The notes: generated from the letters alone by a model not told the origin. 64,000 nt of DNA from Microbacterium nanhaiense (GCF_014646015.1 NZ_BMMQ01000005.1:1-64000); one strand, 5' to 3'. Shown: positions 16,364-24,940, counted from the stretch's first letter. A program made the numbers and translations.

Positions 16364-16684
16364 CCGTTCGTATGACACGTTTCGGGGGTGTTGTGGGGCG
16401 TGAGTGCCGATAAGTGTCATATGAACGGGATCCTGCACCCCTCGTATGCCACCTTTAGCGCCTGCCGGGGTGCGTGAGTGCCCATACGTGTCATACCAAC
16501 GGGAACACGCACCCCTCGTATGACACCTTTAGGGCCTGCCGCGCCGCGTGAGCGCCCATAAGTGTCATACCAACGGGATCCCGAACCCCTCATATGACAC
16601 CTTTGCCGGGTACGCCCGCGCGCAACTCCCCACAAGTGTCATTCGAGCGGCCCGGCCCGGCCCTTCCCGCCCGTCATATGGCAC
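16364..16684. repeat. Tandem array of family A palindromic repeats (4 full copies plus a left half)
   Basis: Full 65-bp copies at 16364-16428, 16438-16502, 16512-16576 and 16586-16650 are spaced at an exact 74-bp period (65 bp plus 9-bp linker). A left arm without partner lies at 16670-16684. The arms read CCGTTCGTATGACAC or CCCCTCGTATGACAC and GTGTCATACCAACGG. Copies 2-4 of the spacer region share GCGTGAG-GCC, indicating local duplication. The array fills the 376-bp gap between convergent genes. Confidence 0.92.
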
Positions 16685-16733
16685 CTTTACCGCGCACGAG
16701 CGCGCGCGACCCGAAGGCGGAGCGGGGCGCGGG

Positions 16734-17387
16734 TTACGCGACGCGGGCGGCCCAGCGGGCCAGGCGCGCGAGGAGGGCGCGGTGCGAGGTGGACTCGTAC
16801 GACTCCGGGCCGTGGCCGAGCAGGTCGACCGCGACGCGCGACGCGCCGTGCTGTCGCGTCCACACGACCGGGTGATCGTGGCCGTCGTGCCGGTGCGTAG
16901 CGACGACGTCGCGGGTCCCGAACTGCTGCATATAGGAGTACCGCTCGTCGAACGCCTCGAGCGGCTCGGATCCGGCGAGCGGGTGCGACGGATCCCACTC
17001 GAAGCGCGCGTCGTCGCGCGGCGGGTGCATCGACATTCCCGGCACCCACATGCCGCCCACCGCGACGGGCCACGATGGGTAGTCCCGCAGCGACGCGAGG
17101 GAGGTGTGCATGGCGAGCACTCCGATGCCGCGGCCGAGCGCGGCGTCGAGGCCGTGGACGGCGGCCGTGGGCGCACCGAGCGGGATCGTCTCGTGGCGCC
17201 ACGGGTCGCCCGCGTTGACGGCCAGCAGTTCGGCCGTGGTGAGGTTGTCGAGCGCCTCGTCGACGGGCAGGATGTGCGTGTCGAAGCCCGCATCGTTCAG
17301 CACGCCGGCCAGGGCGGGCGTCGTCTCGTCGAAGGGGTGCCAGGGGTCGCGGTAGCGTCCGTCGGCGGTGGCGATGATCGCGAGCAT
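16734..17387 (-). CDS. ThuA-like domain protein
   Basis: 217 residues from the ATG at 17387 (MLAIIATADGRYRDPWHPFD), preceded by GGAAGG inside the end of the LacI gene. The class I glutamine-amidotransferase-like fold appears as HILPVDEAL, LAMHTSLASLRDYPSWPVAV and MWVPGMSMHP near residue 120. ThuA-type proteins occur in catabolic operons for trehalose and other sugars, but their reaction is unresolved. The 2-nt gap to the LacI stop shows coupling, and the upstream isomerase/DUF993/oxidoreductase genes suggest a shared pathway. Confidence 0.85.
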   Translation of the reverse strand: MLAIIATADGRYRDPWHPFDETTPALAGVLNDAGFDTHILPVDEALDNLTTAELLAVNAGDPWRHETIPLGAPTAAVHGLDAALGRGIGVLAMHTSLASLRDYPSWPVAVGGMWVPGMSMHPPRDDARFEWDPSHPLAGSEPLEAFDERYSYMQQFGTRDVVATHRHDGHDHPVVWTRQHGASRVAVDLLGHGPESYESTSHRALLARLARWAARVA

Positions 17388-17389
17388 GA

Positions 17390-18418
17390 TTACCTTCCGG
17401 GGGTGCTGTCGCGTACGATGACGTCGACGGGCAGGGGATCCGGATCCGTCCATTCGTCGGCCGTCACGGCCGCGACGGCCTGGCGACCGAGTTCATCGAG
17501 CGGCGCGCGCACGGTCGTGAGCGCGGGCACGATGTCGCGGCCCGTGTCGATGTCACCGAAGCCCGCGATGGCGATGTCGCTGCCGACCTCCCGGCCCGCA
17601 TCGCGCACCGCCGACATCGCGCCGAAGGCGACGACATCGCTGGCGCCGAAGACGACGGTGCCGGCGGCGACGCCCTCCGCGAGCGCGCGCGTCATGAGCT
17701 CGTAGCCCGCATCGCGCGTGAGCTCGCCCCGCAGGATCCGGGGCTCGGATCCGCCCGCCTCCGTGAACCCGGAGACGAAGCCGGCGACGCGGTCGTCGCT
17801 CGTGATGAGGCCGGCGTCGGCGGCGAGCACGATCGCCTCGCGGTAGCCGAGGCCGGCGAGCGTCGCTCCCAGTTCGTGGGTGCCCTCGCGGTTCGCGATG
17901 CCGACCGTGCGGCTGGTGACGCCGTCGGCGGGGGATCCGAGCGTGACCACGCGGACGCCGTCGTTCTCGAGGTCCGCGAGCGCCTGCGCGAGGGCCGGGC
18001 TGGATTCGGAGGTGCGGCGCGACGCGGCGAGCACGATGCCGTAGGGGCGCTGCCCGCGCAGCGAGCGGATCAGTCGCGCCTCGCGTTCGGGGGAGCGCTC
18101 GGTGATGCCGATCGACATCACGAGGTTCTGCTCCTCGGCGGCGTGTGCGACGCCGGCGGCGACCTGGGAGAAGTAGGAGTCGGCGATGTTGGCGACGAGC
18201 AGGGCGATCGCGTGCGAGGAGCCGCGCGCCGTCGCCTGCGCGGAGAAGTTCGCGGAGTAGCCCAGCCGCGCTGCGGCGGCCTCCACGCGCTCGCGATACG
18301 ACTCGGCGACCTTTCGCGTGGATCCGTTCAGCACGCGTGAGGCGGTGGCGAGCGAGACGCCGGCCTCCTGCGCCACATCGTGCAGCGTCGCCGCGCGCTT
18401 CACCGTTGAAGAGGTCAT
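17390..18418 (-). CDS. LacI family transcriptional regulator
   Basis: 342 residues. The N-terminal helix-turn-helix TLHDVAQEAGVSLATASRVL (residues 11-30) and hinge helix are followed by the periplasmic-binding-like sensor with ALLVANIADSYFSQVAAGV and the C-terminal DIAIAGFGDIDTGRDIVPAL. It should bind a CG-centred palindrome; two nearly identical candidates, at 12061 and 21785, lie before the importer operon and the Gfo/Idh operon. A 22-bp hairpin precedes this gene. Effector unknown, presumably a pathway sugar. Confidence 0.95.
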   Translation of the reverse strand: MTSSTVKRAATLHDVAQEAGVSLATASRVLNGSTRKVAESYRERVEAAAARLGYSANFSAQATARGSSHAIALLVANIADSYFSQVAAGVAHAAEEQNLVMSIGITERSPEREARLIRSLRGQRPYGIVLAASRRTSESSPALAQALADLENDGVRVVTLGSPADGVTSRTVGIANREGTHELGATLAGLGYREAIVLAADAGLITSDDRVAGFVSGFTEAGGSEPRILRGELTRDAGYELMTRALAEGVAAGTVVFGASDVVAFGAMSAVRDAGREVGSDIAIAGFGDIDTGRDIVPALTTVRAPLDELGRQAVAAVTADEWTDPDPLPVDVIVRDSTPGR

Positions 18419-18457
18419 ATCTCTGATGTTATCGAAGGTTCAGGTCCCCGAAGTCTG

Positions 18458-18508
18458 CACGTCTCCGCGCGGTCATCTGTACGCAGCAGATGACCGCGCG
18501 GAGACGTG
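18458..18508 (-). terminator. Perfect 22-bp palindrome between isomerase and LacI genes
   Basis: Arms at 18458-18479 and 18487-18508 are exactly complementary over 22 bases, with a 7-nt loop TACGCAG. On the minus strand it starts 11 bases after the isomerase stop and ends about 40 bases before the LacI start. It can act as a terminator or processing site separating the operon from its regulator, though no T-run follows. It is not a copy of families A, B or C. Confidence 0.6.
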
Positions 18509-18519
18509 ATGACATGGGG

Positions 18520-19386
18520 TTATGCCAGGTGCGGCGCGACGGCGCGGTCGAAGCCGGCGATCGTGCGGCGCACGGCCTCGGCGGGATCCGTGTCCCAGAT
18601 CGACTGGTTGAGCAGCTCGACCTCGACGTCGCCCGTGTAGCCCGCCGCCTCGACGGCGCGGGTCATGTCCGCGAAGTCGATGACGCCGTCGCCGGGGTAG
18701 TGGCGCGAGAGCAGGTTGTCCGCCTCGAGCGGCGTCTTCCAGTCGCACACCTGGTAGCTGGCGATGCGCCCCTCGGCGCCCGCGCGGGCGATCTTGGGAA
18801 GCACCTCCGGGTCCCACCAGAGGTGGAAGGTGTCGACCGTGACGCCCACGACGGCCGGGTCGAAATCGGCCGCGATGTCGAGCGCCTGGTCGAGCGTGGA
18901 CAGCACCGAACGGTCGGACGCGTACATGGGGTGCAGCGGCTCGAGGGCGAGCTGCACGCCCTGGTCCTTCGCATAGGGTGCGAGGGTCGCGACGGCGTCG
19001 CGCACGCGCTCGCGTGCGCCGACGAGGTCGCGGGATCCCTCCGGCAGGCCGCCGACGACGATCACGAGCGCGGCTCGGGATCCTTCGGCGCCGGCGGCCG
19101 CGAGGGCGGCGGTCTCGTCGATCGCGCGGCGGTTGTCGTCGAGGGCGGCCACGCGAGCGGGGCCCTCCTCGGCGGTGAACCATCCGCCGCGGCAGTGCGT
19201 CGAGTAGCGCAGGCCGGAGTCGGCGATCATCTTCACCGACTCGGCGAGGCCCGCCTCCTGCACCTGCTCGCGCCAGAGGCCGATCGAGGCGATGCCCGCG
19301 TTCTGCACGACCTCGATCGCCTGTGCGACGGTGGTGTACTTGATCGTCGCCTGGTTGATCGACAGGCGGGGGTGCGGCGCGGTCAT
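18520..19386 (-). CDS. Sugar phosphate isomerase/epimerase (TIM barrel, AP endonuclease 2 fold)
   Basis: 288 residues starting MTAPHPRLSINQATIKYTTV. Metal-binding residues of the xylose-isomerase-like barrel are visible in LALEPLHPMY near 150, VDTFHLWWDPE near 185, the YQVCDWKTPL strand and the closing VEVELLNQ. Members isomerise or epimerise keto-sugars or inosose. Its ATG overlaps the DUF993 stop (ATGA), so the product very likely acts next to DUF993 and the oxidoreductase. Exact substrate not determinable. Confidence 0.9.
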   Translation of the reverse strand: MTAPHPRLSINQATIKYTTVAQAIEVVQNAGIASIGLWREQVQEAGLAESVKMIADSGLRYSTHCRGGWFTAEEGPARVAALDDNRRAIDETAALAAAGAEGSRAALVIVVGGLPEGSRDLVGARERVRDAVATLAPYAKDQGVQLALEPLHPMYASDRSVLSTLDQALDIAADFDPAVVGVTVDTFHLWWDPEVLPKIARAGAEGRIASYQVCDWKTPLEADNLLSRHYPGDGVIDFADMTRAVEAAGYTGDVEVELLNQSIWDTDPAEAVRRTIAGFDRAVAPHLA

Positions 19387-20588
19387 GCGGTCACTCCGTT
19401 CAGGCGCAGGTAGTCGTTCCAGCGCTGCACCGCGAGCTCGGGCTTCTCGAGCGCGTGGGCGTCGTTCGCGAGGCGCACGATCTCCGAGAGGTGCGGCAGG
19501 CTGCGCGCGGAGTGCAGGCCGCCGATCATCTGGAACGCCGCCTGGTGACCGTTGAGCCAGGCGAGGAACGCGACGCCCGTCTTGTAGTAGAACGTCGGCG
19601 CGGCGAAGACCTGGCGGCTGAGTGCCTCCGTGGGCTGCAGCAGCTCGTAGTAGCGGTCCGGGTCGCCGGCGTCGAGCGCCTGGATCGCGGCCGAGGCCAC
19701 GGGCGTGATGGCGGCGAAGGCGCCGAGCAGGGCGTCGGAGTGGGTCCGGGTGGTGCCCTCGGTGCGAGCGGGCTGCTCGGCCTGGGGAACGTCCGCGCCG
19801 CCGATGAGGCCGACGTAGTTGAAGTCGTCGCCCGTGAACATGCGTACACCCTCGGGCAGGCGCTCGCGCACATACACCTCGCTGTCGGCGTCGAGCAGGC
19901 TCATCTTGATACCGGCGATCTTGTCGACGTTCTCGGTGATGATGTCGACGACCGTGCTGCCGGAGACGCGCCAGTCGCTCGCCCCGAAGTAGCCCTCGAG
20001 GATCGGGTCGAAGGCGGTGCCGAGCCAGTGCAGCACGACCTTGCCCTCGGCCTTCGCCAGCACCGCGCGGTACACGTCGCGGTAGTCGTCGGCGCTCGTC
20101 GCGGTGCGCGCCAGGTGGCGGCTCGCCATGAGCACGGGCACGGCGCCGTGTTCCTCGGCGTGCTCGAGCTGGTAGACGTAGCCGTCGATGATCTGCTGCA
20201 GCGAGATGGACTGCTCGTCGATGTGGTCGGTGTTCACGCCGACCGCGACGGATCCGCCCTCCTCGCGGGCGACCTCGGCGCTGCGGGCGATCAGCTCGCG
20301 GACGGCCGTGGCGTCGATTCCCATGTTGCGTTGCGCGGTGTCCATGGCGTCGGCGACGCCGAGACCCCACGAGTAGACCGAGCGGCGGAACGCGAGGGTC
20401 GCGTCCCAGTCGATCGTGGCGGGCTGGCCCGGCGTGTTGTCGGCCCAGGCGATCGGCGCGACGTGCGCGGCGGCGTAGGCCACGCGCGAGCGCAGGCCGC
20501 CGGCCGGCTTCGTGAAGCCGGGGGCCTCGTTCGCGGGGGCGAGCGACGTGGATCCGTCCGCGCCCAGCAGGATGAAACTGTCAGCCAT
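19383..20588 (-). CDS. DUF993 family protein (dihydrodipicolinate synthase-like)
   Basis: 401 residues starting MADSFILLGADGSTSLAPAN. The LHWLGTAFDPILEGYFGA, AGIKMSLLD and FTGDDFNYVGLIGG blocks follow the class I aldolase/DHDPS pattern with a potential Schiff-base Lys in GIKMS. The family is uncharacterised but is nearly always linked to Gfo/Idh oxidoreductases and sugar isomerases, suggesting a lyase that splits an oxidised sugar. It lies 2 nt after the oxidoreductase stop and overlaps the isomerase start, so it is the middle gene of a tight three-gene unit. Confidence 0.9.
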   Translation of the reverse strand: MADSFILLGADGSTSLAPANEAPGFTKPAGGLRSRVAYAAAHVAPIAWADNTPGQPATIDWDATLAFRRSVYSWGLGVADAMDTAQRNMGIDATAVRELIARSAEVAREEGGSVAVGVNTDHIDEQSISLQQIIDGYVYQLEHAEEHGAVPVLMASRHLARTATSADDYRDVYRAVLAKAEGKVVLHWLGTAFDPILEGYFGASDWRVSGSTVVDIITENVDKIAGIKMSLLDADSEVYVRERLPEGVRMFTGDDFNYVGLIGGADVPQAEQPARTEGTTRTHSDALLGAFAAITPVASAAIQALDAGDPDRYYELLQPTEALSRQVFAAPTFYYKTGVAFLAWLNGHQAAFQMIGGLHSARSLPHLSEIVRLANDAHALEKPELAVQRWNDYLRLNGVTA

Positions 20589-20590
20589 GA

Positions 20591-21760
20591 TCAGTTCAGG
20601 ACGATCTCGTCGAGGGCGACCTTCGCGCCGGTCGAGTTCGACTCGAGGCCGGCCTGGGCGAGCTGCATGCCGCGGGCGCCCGCGAGCAGGTCGAACGGGT
20701 AGTCGGTGCCGGTGACGTAGCTCTCCAGGAACTCCTGCCACTGCTGACGGAAGCCGTTGAGGAAGACGTCGTTGTTCGGGACCTTCTGCCACGTCGCGTC
20801 GTAGTCGATCGTGTCCTCGAGGTCCGGGTTCCAGACGGGCTTCGGGGTGGCGTTGCGCGGCTGGATGCGCGCGCCGAAGAGGCCGACGACGGCGGATCCG
20901 TGCGTGCCGTCGATGTGGAACTCGACGAGCTCGTCGCGGTTCACGCGCGTGGTCCACGAGGAGTTGATCTGCGCGATCGCGCCGCCCTCGAGCTCGAACA
21001 CGCCGTAGGCGGCGTCCTCGGCGGTGGTGGTGTAGTGCTCGCCGTTCTCGTCCCAGCGGTCCGGGATGTGGATCGAGGCCTGCGTGTAGACCGTGTTGAC
21101 CTTGCCGAAGAGGTTCTCGAGCACGTAGTTCCAGTGCGGGAACATGTCGACGATGATGCCGCCGCCGTCCTCGACGCGGTAGTTCCAGCTGGGGCGCTGC
21201 GCGGGCTGCCAGTCGCCCTCGAACACCCAGTAGCCGAACTCGCCGCGCACCGAGAGGATGCGGCCGAAGAAGCCCGAGTCGATGAGGCGCTTGGCCTTCT
21301 GCAGGCCGGGGAGGTAGAGCTTGTCGTGCACGACACCGGCCTTGACGCCCGCGTCCTTCGCGAGCTGCGCGAGCTCGATGGCCTCTTCGAGGCTCTCGGC
21401 CGTCGGCTTCTCGGTGTAGATGGTCTTGCCGGCGGCGATGGCCTTGCGCAGCGCGGTGGCGCGGGCCTTGGTCACGAGGAAGTCGGCGTAGATCTCCCAC
21501 TTCGGGTCGGCGAGGGCGGCGTCGAGGTCGGTCGTGTAGTCCTCGATGCCGTGGCGCTGGGCGAGCTCGGCGAGCTTGGCCTCGCTGCGGCCGACCAGCA
21601 GCGGGCGGACGGTGACCTTGGTGCCGTCGGACAGCTCGAAGCCGCCCTCGTCGCGGATCGCGAGGATCGAGCGCACGAGGTGCTGACGGTAGCCCATGCG
21701 CCCCGAGGCGCCGTTCATGATGATGCCGATCTCGCGGACGGCGGGGGTGGTGTCGGTCAC
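20591..21760 (-). CDS. Gfo/Idh/MocA family NAD(P)-dependent oxidoreductase
   Basis: 389 residues from the GTG at 21760, which has an AAGGAAG ribosome site; the longer frame to 21838 has none and would run over the operator. The N-terminal strand IGIIMNGASGRMGYRQHLVR is a Rossmann-type nucleotide-binding motif, and IYTEKPTAESLEEAIEL carries the family EKP motif near residue 124. These enzymes oxidise sugar hydroxyls with NAD(P). First gene of the Gfo/Idh-DUF993-isomerase operon. Confidence 0.93.
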   Translation of the reverse strand: MTDTTPAVREIGIIMNGASGRMGYRQHLVRSILAIRDEGGFELSDGTKVTVRPLLVGRSEAKLAELAQRHGIEDYTTDLDAALADPKWEIYADFLVTKARATALRKAIAAGKTIYTEKPTAESLEEAIELAQLAKDAGVKAGVVHDKLYLPGLQKAKRLIDSGFFGRILSVRGEFGYWVFEGDWQPAQRPSWNYRVEDGGGIIVDMFPHWNYVLENLFGKVNTVYTQASIHIPDRWDENGEHYTTTAEDAAYGVFELEGGAIAQINSSWTTRVNRDELVEFHIDGTHGSAVVGLFGARIQPRNATPKPVWNPDLEDTIDYDATWQKVPNNDVFLNGFRQQWQEFLESYVTGTDYPFDLLAGARGMQLAQAGLESNSTGAKVALDEIVLN

Positions 21761-21784
21761 AATGCTTCCTTGCTCTTGGCTGAC

Positions 21785-21799
21785 GGTAAGCGCTTTCCG
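21785..21799 (-). promoter_or_regulatory. Putative LacI-family operator upstream of the Gfo/Idh operon
   Basis: GGTAAGCGCTTTCCG matches the 12061 operator (GGGAAGCGCTTTCCC) at 13 of the first 14 positions and has the same CG centre. It lies 25-39 bases before the chosen GTG start. The same regulator therefore probably governs both operons. Confidence 0.65.
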
Positions 21800-21847
21800 C
21801 GCTAAGGAGAGTTTGCCATAGTCGCGCGGCTTCGGCAAACGTGCGGA

Positions 21848-21879
21848 AGGGGCGCCGCGTACGAATGCGCGACGCCCCT
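21848..21879 (-). terminator. Hairpin downstream of the hydroxyacid dehydrogenase
   Basis: AGGGGCGCCGCG (21848-21859) and CGCGACGCCCCT (21868-21879) pair with one mismatch across an 8-nt loop. The stem lies 24 bases after the dehydrogenase stop at 21903 and before the next operon's operator, the expected place for a terminator. Confidence 0.65.
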
Positions 21880-21902
21880 CCCGTCGGGCTCGGGCTAAGC
21901 CC

Positions 21903-22898
21903 TCACGCGATGCCGTTCACGGCGTGCGCGGCGACCTCCGTCGCGAAGCGCTCGCCGCGCGCGAGCCGCACGATCTCGTCGACGGCGTGGGATCCGAGGC
22001 GCGCGAGCTCGTTGCCGAGCGCGCCCGCGACGTGCGGTGTGAGGATCACGCCGGGCGCGTCGTAGAGCCGGTGATCGCTCGGCAGGGGCTCGGGATCCGT
22101 GACGTCGAGGACGGCGCGGATCCGGCCCCGTTCGAGTTCGTCGACGAGCGCTTCGGTGTCGACGATGGCGCCGCGCGCGGTGTTGATGAGGGTCGCGCCG
22201 TCGGGCAGGAGCGCGAGCTGCGCGGATCCGATCATCCCGACGGTCGAGTCGAGCAGGGGCGCGTGCAGCGAGACGACGCGCGAGCGCGAGAGGAGTTCGT
22301 CGAGGGGCACGAGCGCGGCGCCGAGGGCGGCGGCCTCTCCCGGGGCGAGGGTGGGGTCCGCGAGGAGGACCTCATGGTCGAAGGGACGCAGCAACTCGAG
22401 CACGCGGCGGCCGATGCGTGACGCGCCGACGAGACCAATCGTCGAGCGGTGATTGCCGAAGGATCCGGTGGGTGCCCAGAGCAGCGAGCGCTCGCGGCGC
22501 AGGAAATCCTGCGCGTCGAACACCCGCTTGCCCGCGAGCAGGATCATCGCCAGCGCATACTCGGCGACGGGGATGCCGTTGGCGTCGGCGGCGGAGGAGA
22601 CCCGCACGCCCCGCGCCCACGACGCATCCGTCACGATGCGCTTGACGGTGCCGGCGGCGTGCGCGACGGCGGTGAGCTTCGGCGCCCGGGCGAGGAACGC
22701 GTCGTCCAGGGCGGGGCCGCCCCACCCGGTCAGCAGCACCTCGCACTCGGCGAGATCCGCGTCCCAGCGGGGATCAGAGGCGTCGGTCATGACGCCGGGG
22801 ACGACCTCGGCCACGCCGGCGAGCCGGTTCCGCGCATCGTCGTCGAAGAGCTGCGCCGCGAGTGCCTCGTCGCGCATCGCGATGATCACCCGCGGCAT
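21903..22898 (-). CDS. D-isomer-specific 2-hydroxyacid dehydrogenase family protein
   Basis: 331 residues starting MPRVIIAMRDEALAAQLFDD. The NAD-binding core is visible as TIGLVGASRIGRRVLELLRP near residue 155, with LLPDGATLINTARGAIVDTE around 225 carrying the substrate-binding Arg and the C-terminal TPHVAGA His region near 290. It reduces or oxidises a 2-keto/2-hydroxy acid; the substrate is unknown. Its ATG overlaps the DUF2264 stop, so the pair is coupled, and a hairpin ends the transcript. Confidence 0.93.
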   Translation of the reverse strand: MPRVIIAMRDEALAAQLFDDDARNRLAGVAEVVPGVMTDASDPRWDADLAECEVLLTGWGGPALDDAFLARAPKLTAVAHAAGTVKRIVTDASWARGVRVSSAADANGIPVAEYALAMILLAGKRVFDAQDFLRRERSLLWAPTGSFGNHRSTIGLVGASRIGRRVLELLRPFDHEVLLADPTLAPGEAAALGAALVPLDELLSRSRVVSLHAPLLDSTVGMIGSAQLALLPDGATLINTARGAIVDTEALVDELERGRIRAVLDVTDPEPLPSDHRLYDAPGVILTPHVAGALGNELARLGSHAVDEIVRLARGERFATEVAAHAVNGIA

Positions 22899-24940
22899 CA
22901 GGCGACCGGCCCGTCCGTCGGCACGGAGTCGACGGATCCGTCCGCCCAGGTGACGACAACCACGTCGCCCCGAATCTCGACCCGGGGCGCCGCCACCCCC
23001 GACCCCACTCCACCCCCCGTTGAAATGACACTTATACGGGGTGTTTCGCCCGCCGACCCCGCAAAGGTGTCATTCGAACGGGTGGTGGGTGTGCCCGTGA
23101 GCTCGACGAGGGCGGCCGCGAGCGTCGCCTCCGGGAGCGGGGCGGAGGAGACCGCGAGCGGCGTGATCGAGACGGGCCCGAACGGATCCGCGCCCGTGCG
23201 TTCGATCTGCTCGAGGCGGTCGGCGCCGCGCACGGGCAGGATCCGCGAGATCGCGCGCTCGTTGGCCACCCTGCCCGGCAGGACTCCGGTCGGGTTCGCG
23301 AGCGGCCAACCGCCGAACGACACGCGCCAGGGGCCCGGGTCCCGAGGCCAGGCCGCGTCGGCGTCGAGCTCGATGGTCGACGCGGCGCGGCCGCTCGCCT
23401 GCGGGGCGGCGCGCCACCAGGCGAGCCGCAGCTCCGCGGATCCGTTCACGACCGACGCGACCGTGAGGATCGGTCCGAGCGCCATGCCGGTGAGGTCCTG
23501 CGCGTCGAGCGCCTCGGGATCGAGGAAGTGCACGCGCGAGCGCGACACGGCGACGCGGTCCGTCAGGGCGCCCCTCTGGATCCCGTCGCGGTGTGCCGAG
23601 CGGTCGTTCGCGTTGATCAGCGTCGCGTGGGATTCGCGCGGATCCGCGACGGCGTCCGCGCCGAGCTGGGGCGAGGTGACGTTGGAGTATCCGATGCGGC
23701 GGTAGAACGCGTCGTCGGCGTGGGCGACGGTGCGCGGCTCTCCGAGACGATCGGAACCGTGATTGACGACGCGCACGATCCCGTCCGCCGGCGTCTCGGA
23801 CACGATCCAGCCGGGGGCGGCCAGCGCGCGCTGGCGCGGCGCCTCGGGAAGCGTGGGCGTGGCCGCCCACTCCGGGTGATCTGCCGGGAGGAGGAGACCC
23901 ACGAAGGCCTTGCTCGCCCAGTAGGGCGAGGCGGCCCCGGTGTAGCGTTGGCGCACCCGCGGAAACGCACCGTGCCACCCGATCGAGAGCAGACCATCGT
24001 CGTTCAGCGCACCAGCGCGCAGGAAGCCGTCGATCATGCGCTCGCCGAGCACGCGCGTCTCGCCGGGCCGGAGGGGGGAGACGTCCGCGAGGACCCCGGC
24101 CCAGAACGGCGCGAGCGTCGCGAAGCGGTAGGTCACGGAGCGGCCGATGAGCGCGGGGGAGCCGTCCGAGCCGATGAGCGAGCGCGCCTGCTCGATGAAC
24201 GCGGCCAGGCGGTCGCGGTGCGCTTGGGCGAGCTCCCGACCGCGGATCCTTGATTCGAGCAGCGGGTAGAGGTGCCACGCCCATCCGGCGTACCAGTCGA
24301 AGTTCTGGCGCTCGCCGTCACGTCCGCGCCCGTCCGAATACCAGCCGTCGCCGACGTAGAGCAGCTCCGTCAGCTCGTGGTTGCGGGCGAGGTCGTTCGG
24401 GTCATCATCCGCTCCGACGGACACGAGGAACGCCTCCATGACGTTCTGGAACCACAACCAGTTGTTGCGGAAGCCCGTCATGCCGAGGATGTCCGAGAAC
24501 CACGACACCGTGTTCTGCTGGGTGCGTTCGTCGAGCAGGTCCCACAGCCACGGGCGGGTCTCCGCGAGGCCGATCGCGATCGAGGCGCCCTCCACGACGG
24601 CCTGGCGGCGCTCCCCGAACCGGGGCCAGCGCTCGGGGTGGTCGGGATCGGTGCCGGCGCGGAGGCCATCGGCGTAGCGCGCGAGGAGTCCGCGCGGGTC
24701 GTCGCCGTTCTCGCCGGCGACGCGCATCGCGGCGGCGAGGAAGGTGCGGGCGTATCCCTCGAGCCCGTCGCTCCAGGCGCCGGATGCGCTGACGGGGCCG
24801 GGCAGCCGCAGGAGGGAGCGGGCCGGCGACGCGTGGCGCCATGCCGCATCGACCAGATCGTCGGCGAGCGCGAGCCACGGCGTCTTGCCGCGGGCGCCGT
24901 CGCCGGAAGGGAACGAGGTCAGATGTGTCGCCGCTGTCAC
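22898..24940 (-). CDS. DUF2264 domain-containing protein carrying an in-frame family A repeat
   Basis: 680 residues. The conserved block is the alpha/alpha barrel from about residue 20 to 380, including LPGPVSASGAWSDGLEGYAR, FRNNWLWFQNVMEAFLVSVG and the FDWYAGWAWHLYPLLESR segment. This is followed by a beta-rich C-terminal part. DUF2264 proteins cluster with pectin and rhamnogalacturonan enzymes but lack a proven activity; a glycoside-processing role is inferred. Residues about 620-642 are encoded by a 65-bp family A repeat (23017-23081) that leaves the frame open and inserts a Gly/Ser/Thr-rich segment before the last strands. No signal peptide. Confidence 0.9.
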   Translation of the reverse strand: MTAATHLTSFPSGDGARGKTPWLALADDLVDAAWRHASPARSLLRLPGPVSASGAWSDGLEGYARTFLAAAMRVAGENGDDPRGLLARYADGLRAGTDPDHPERWPRFGERRQAVVEGASIAIGLAETRPWLWDLLDERTQQNTVSWFSDILGMTGFRNNWLWFQNVMEAFLVSVGADDDPNDLARNHELTELLYVGDGWYSDGRGRDGERQNFDWYAGWAWHLYPLLESRIRGRELAQAHRDRLAAFIEQARSLIGSDGSPALIGRSVTYRFATLAPFWAGVLADVSPLRPGETRVLGERMIDGFLRAGALNDDGLLSIGWHGAFPRVRQRYTGAASPYWASKAFVGLLLPADHPEWAATPTLPEAPRQRALAAPGWIVSETPADGIVRVVNHGSDRLGEPRTVAHADDAFYRRIGYSNVTSPQLGADAVADPRESHATLINANDRSAHRDGIQRGALTDRVAVSRSRVHFLDPEALDAQDLTGMALGPILTVASVVNGSAELRLAWWRAAPQASGRAASTIELDADAAWPRDPGPWRVSFGGWPLANPTGVLPGRVANERAISRILPVRGADRLEQIERTGADPFGPVSITPLAVSSAPLPEATLAAALVELTGTPTTRSNDTFAGSAGETPRISVISTGGGVGSGVAAPRVEIRGDVVVVTWADGSVDSVPTDGPVA
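23017..23081. repeat. Family A palindromic repeat, 65 bp, inside a coding sequence
   Basis: Left arm CCGTTGAAATGACAC (23017-23031), right arm GTGTCATTCGAACGG (23067-23081), 35-bp spacer. It lies within the DUF2264 gene close to its 3' end and is translated in frame. All other family A copies in the window are intergenic or at a gene start. Confidence 0.92.
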
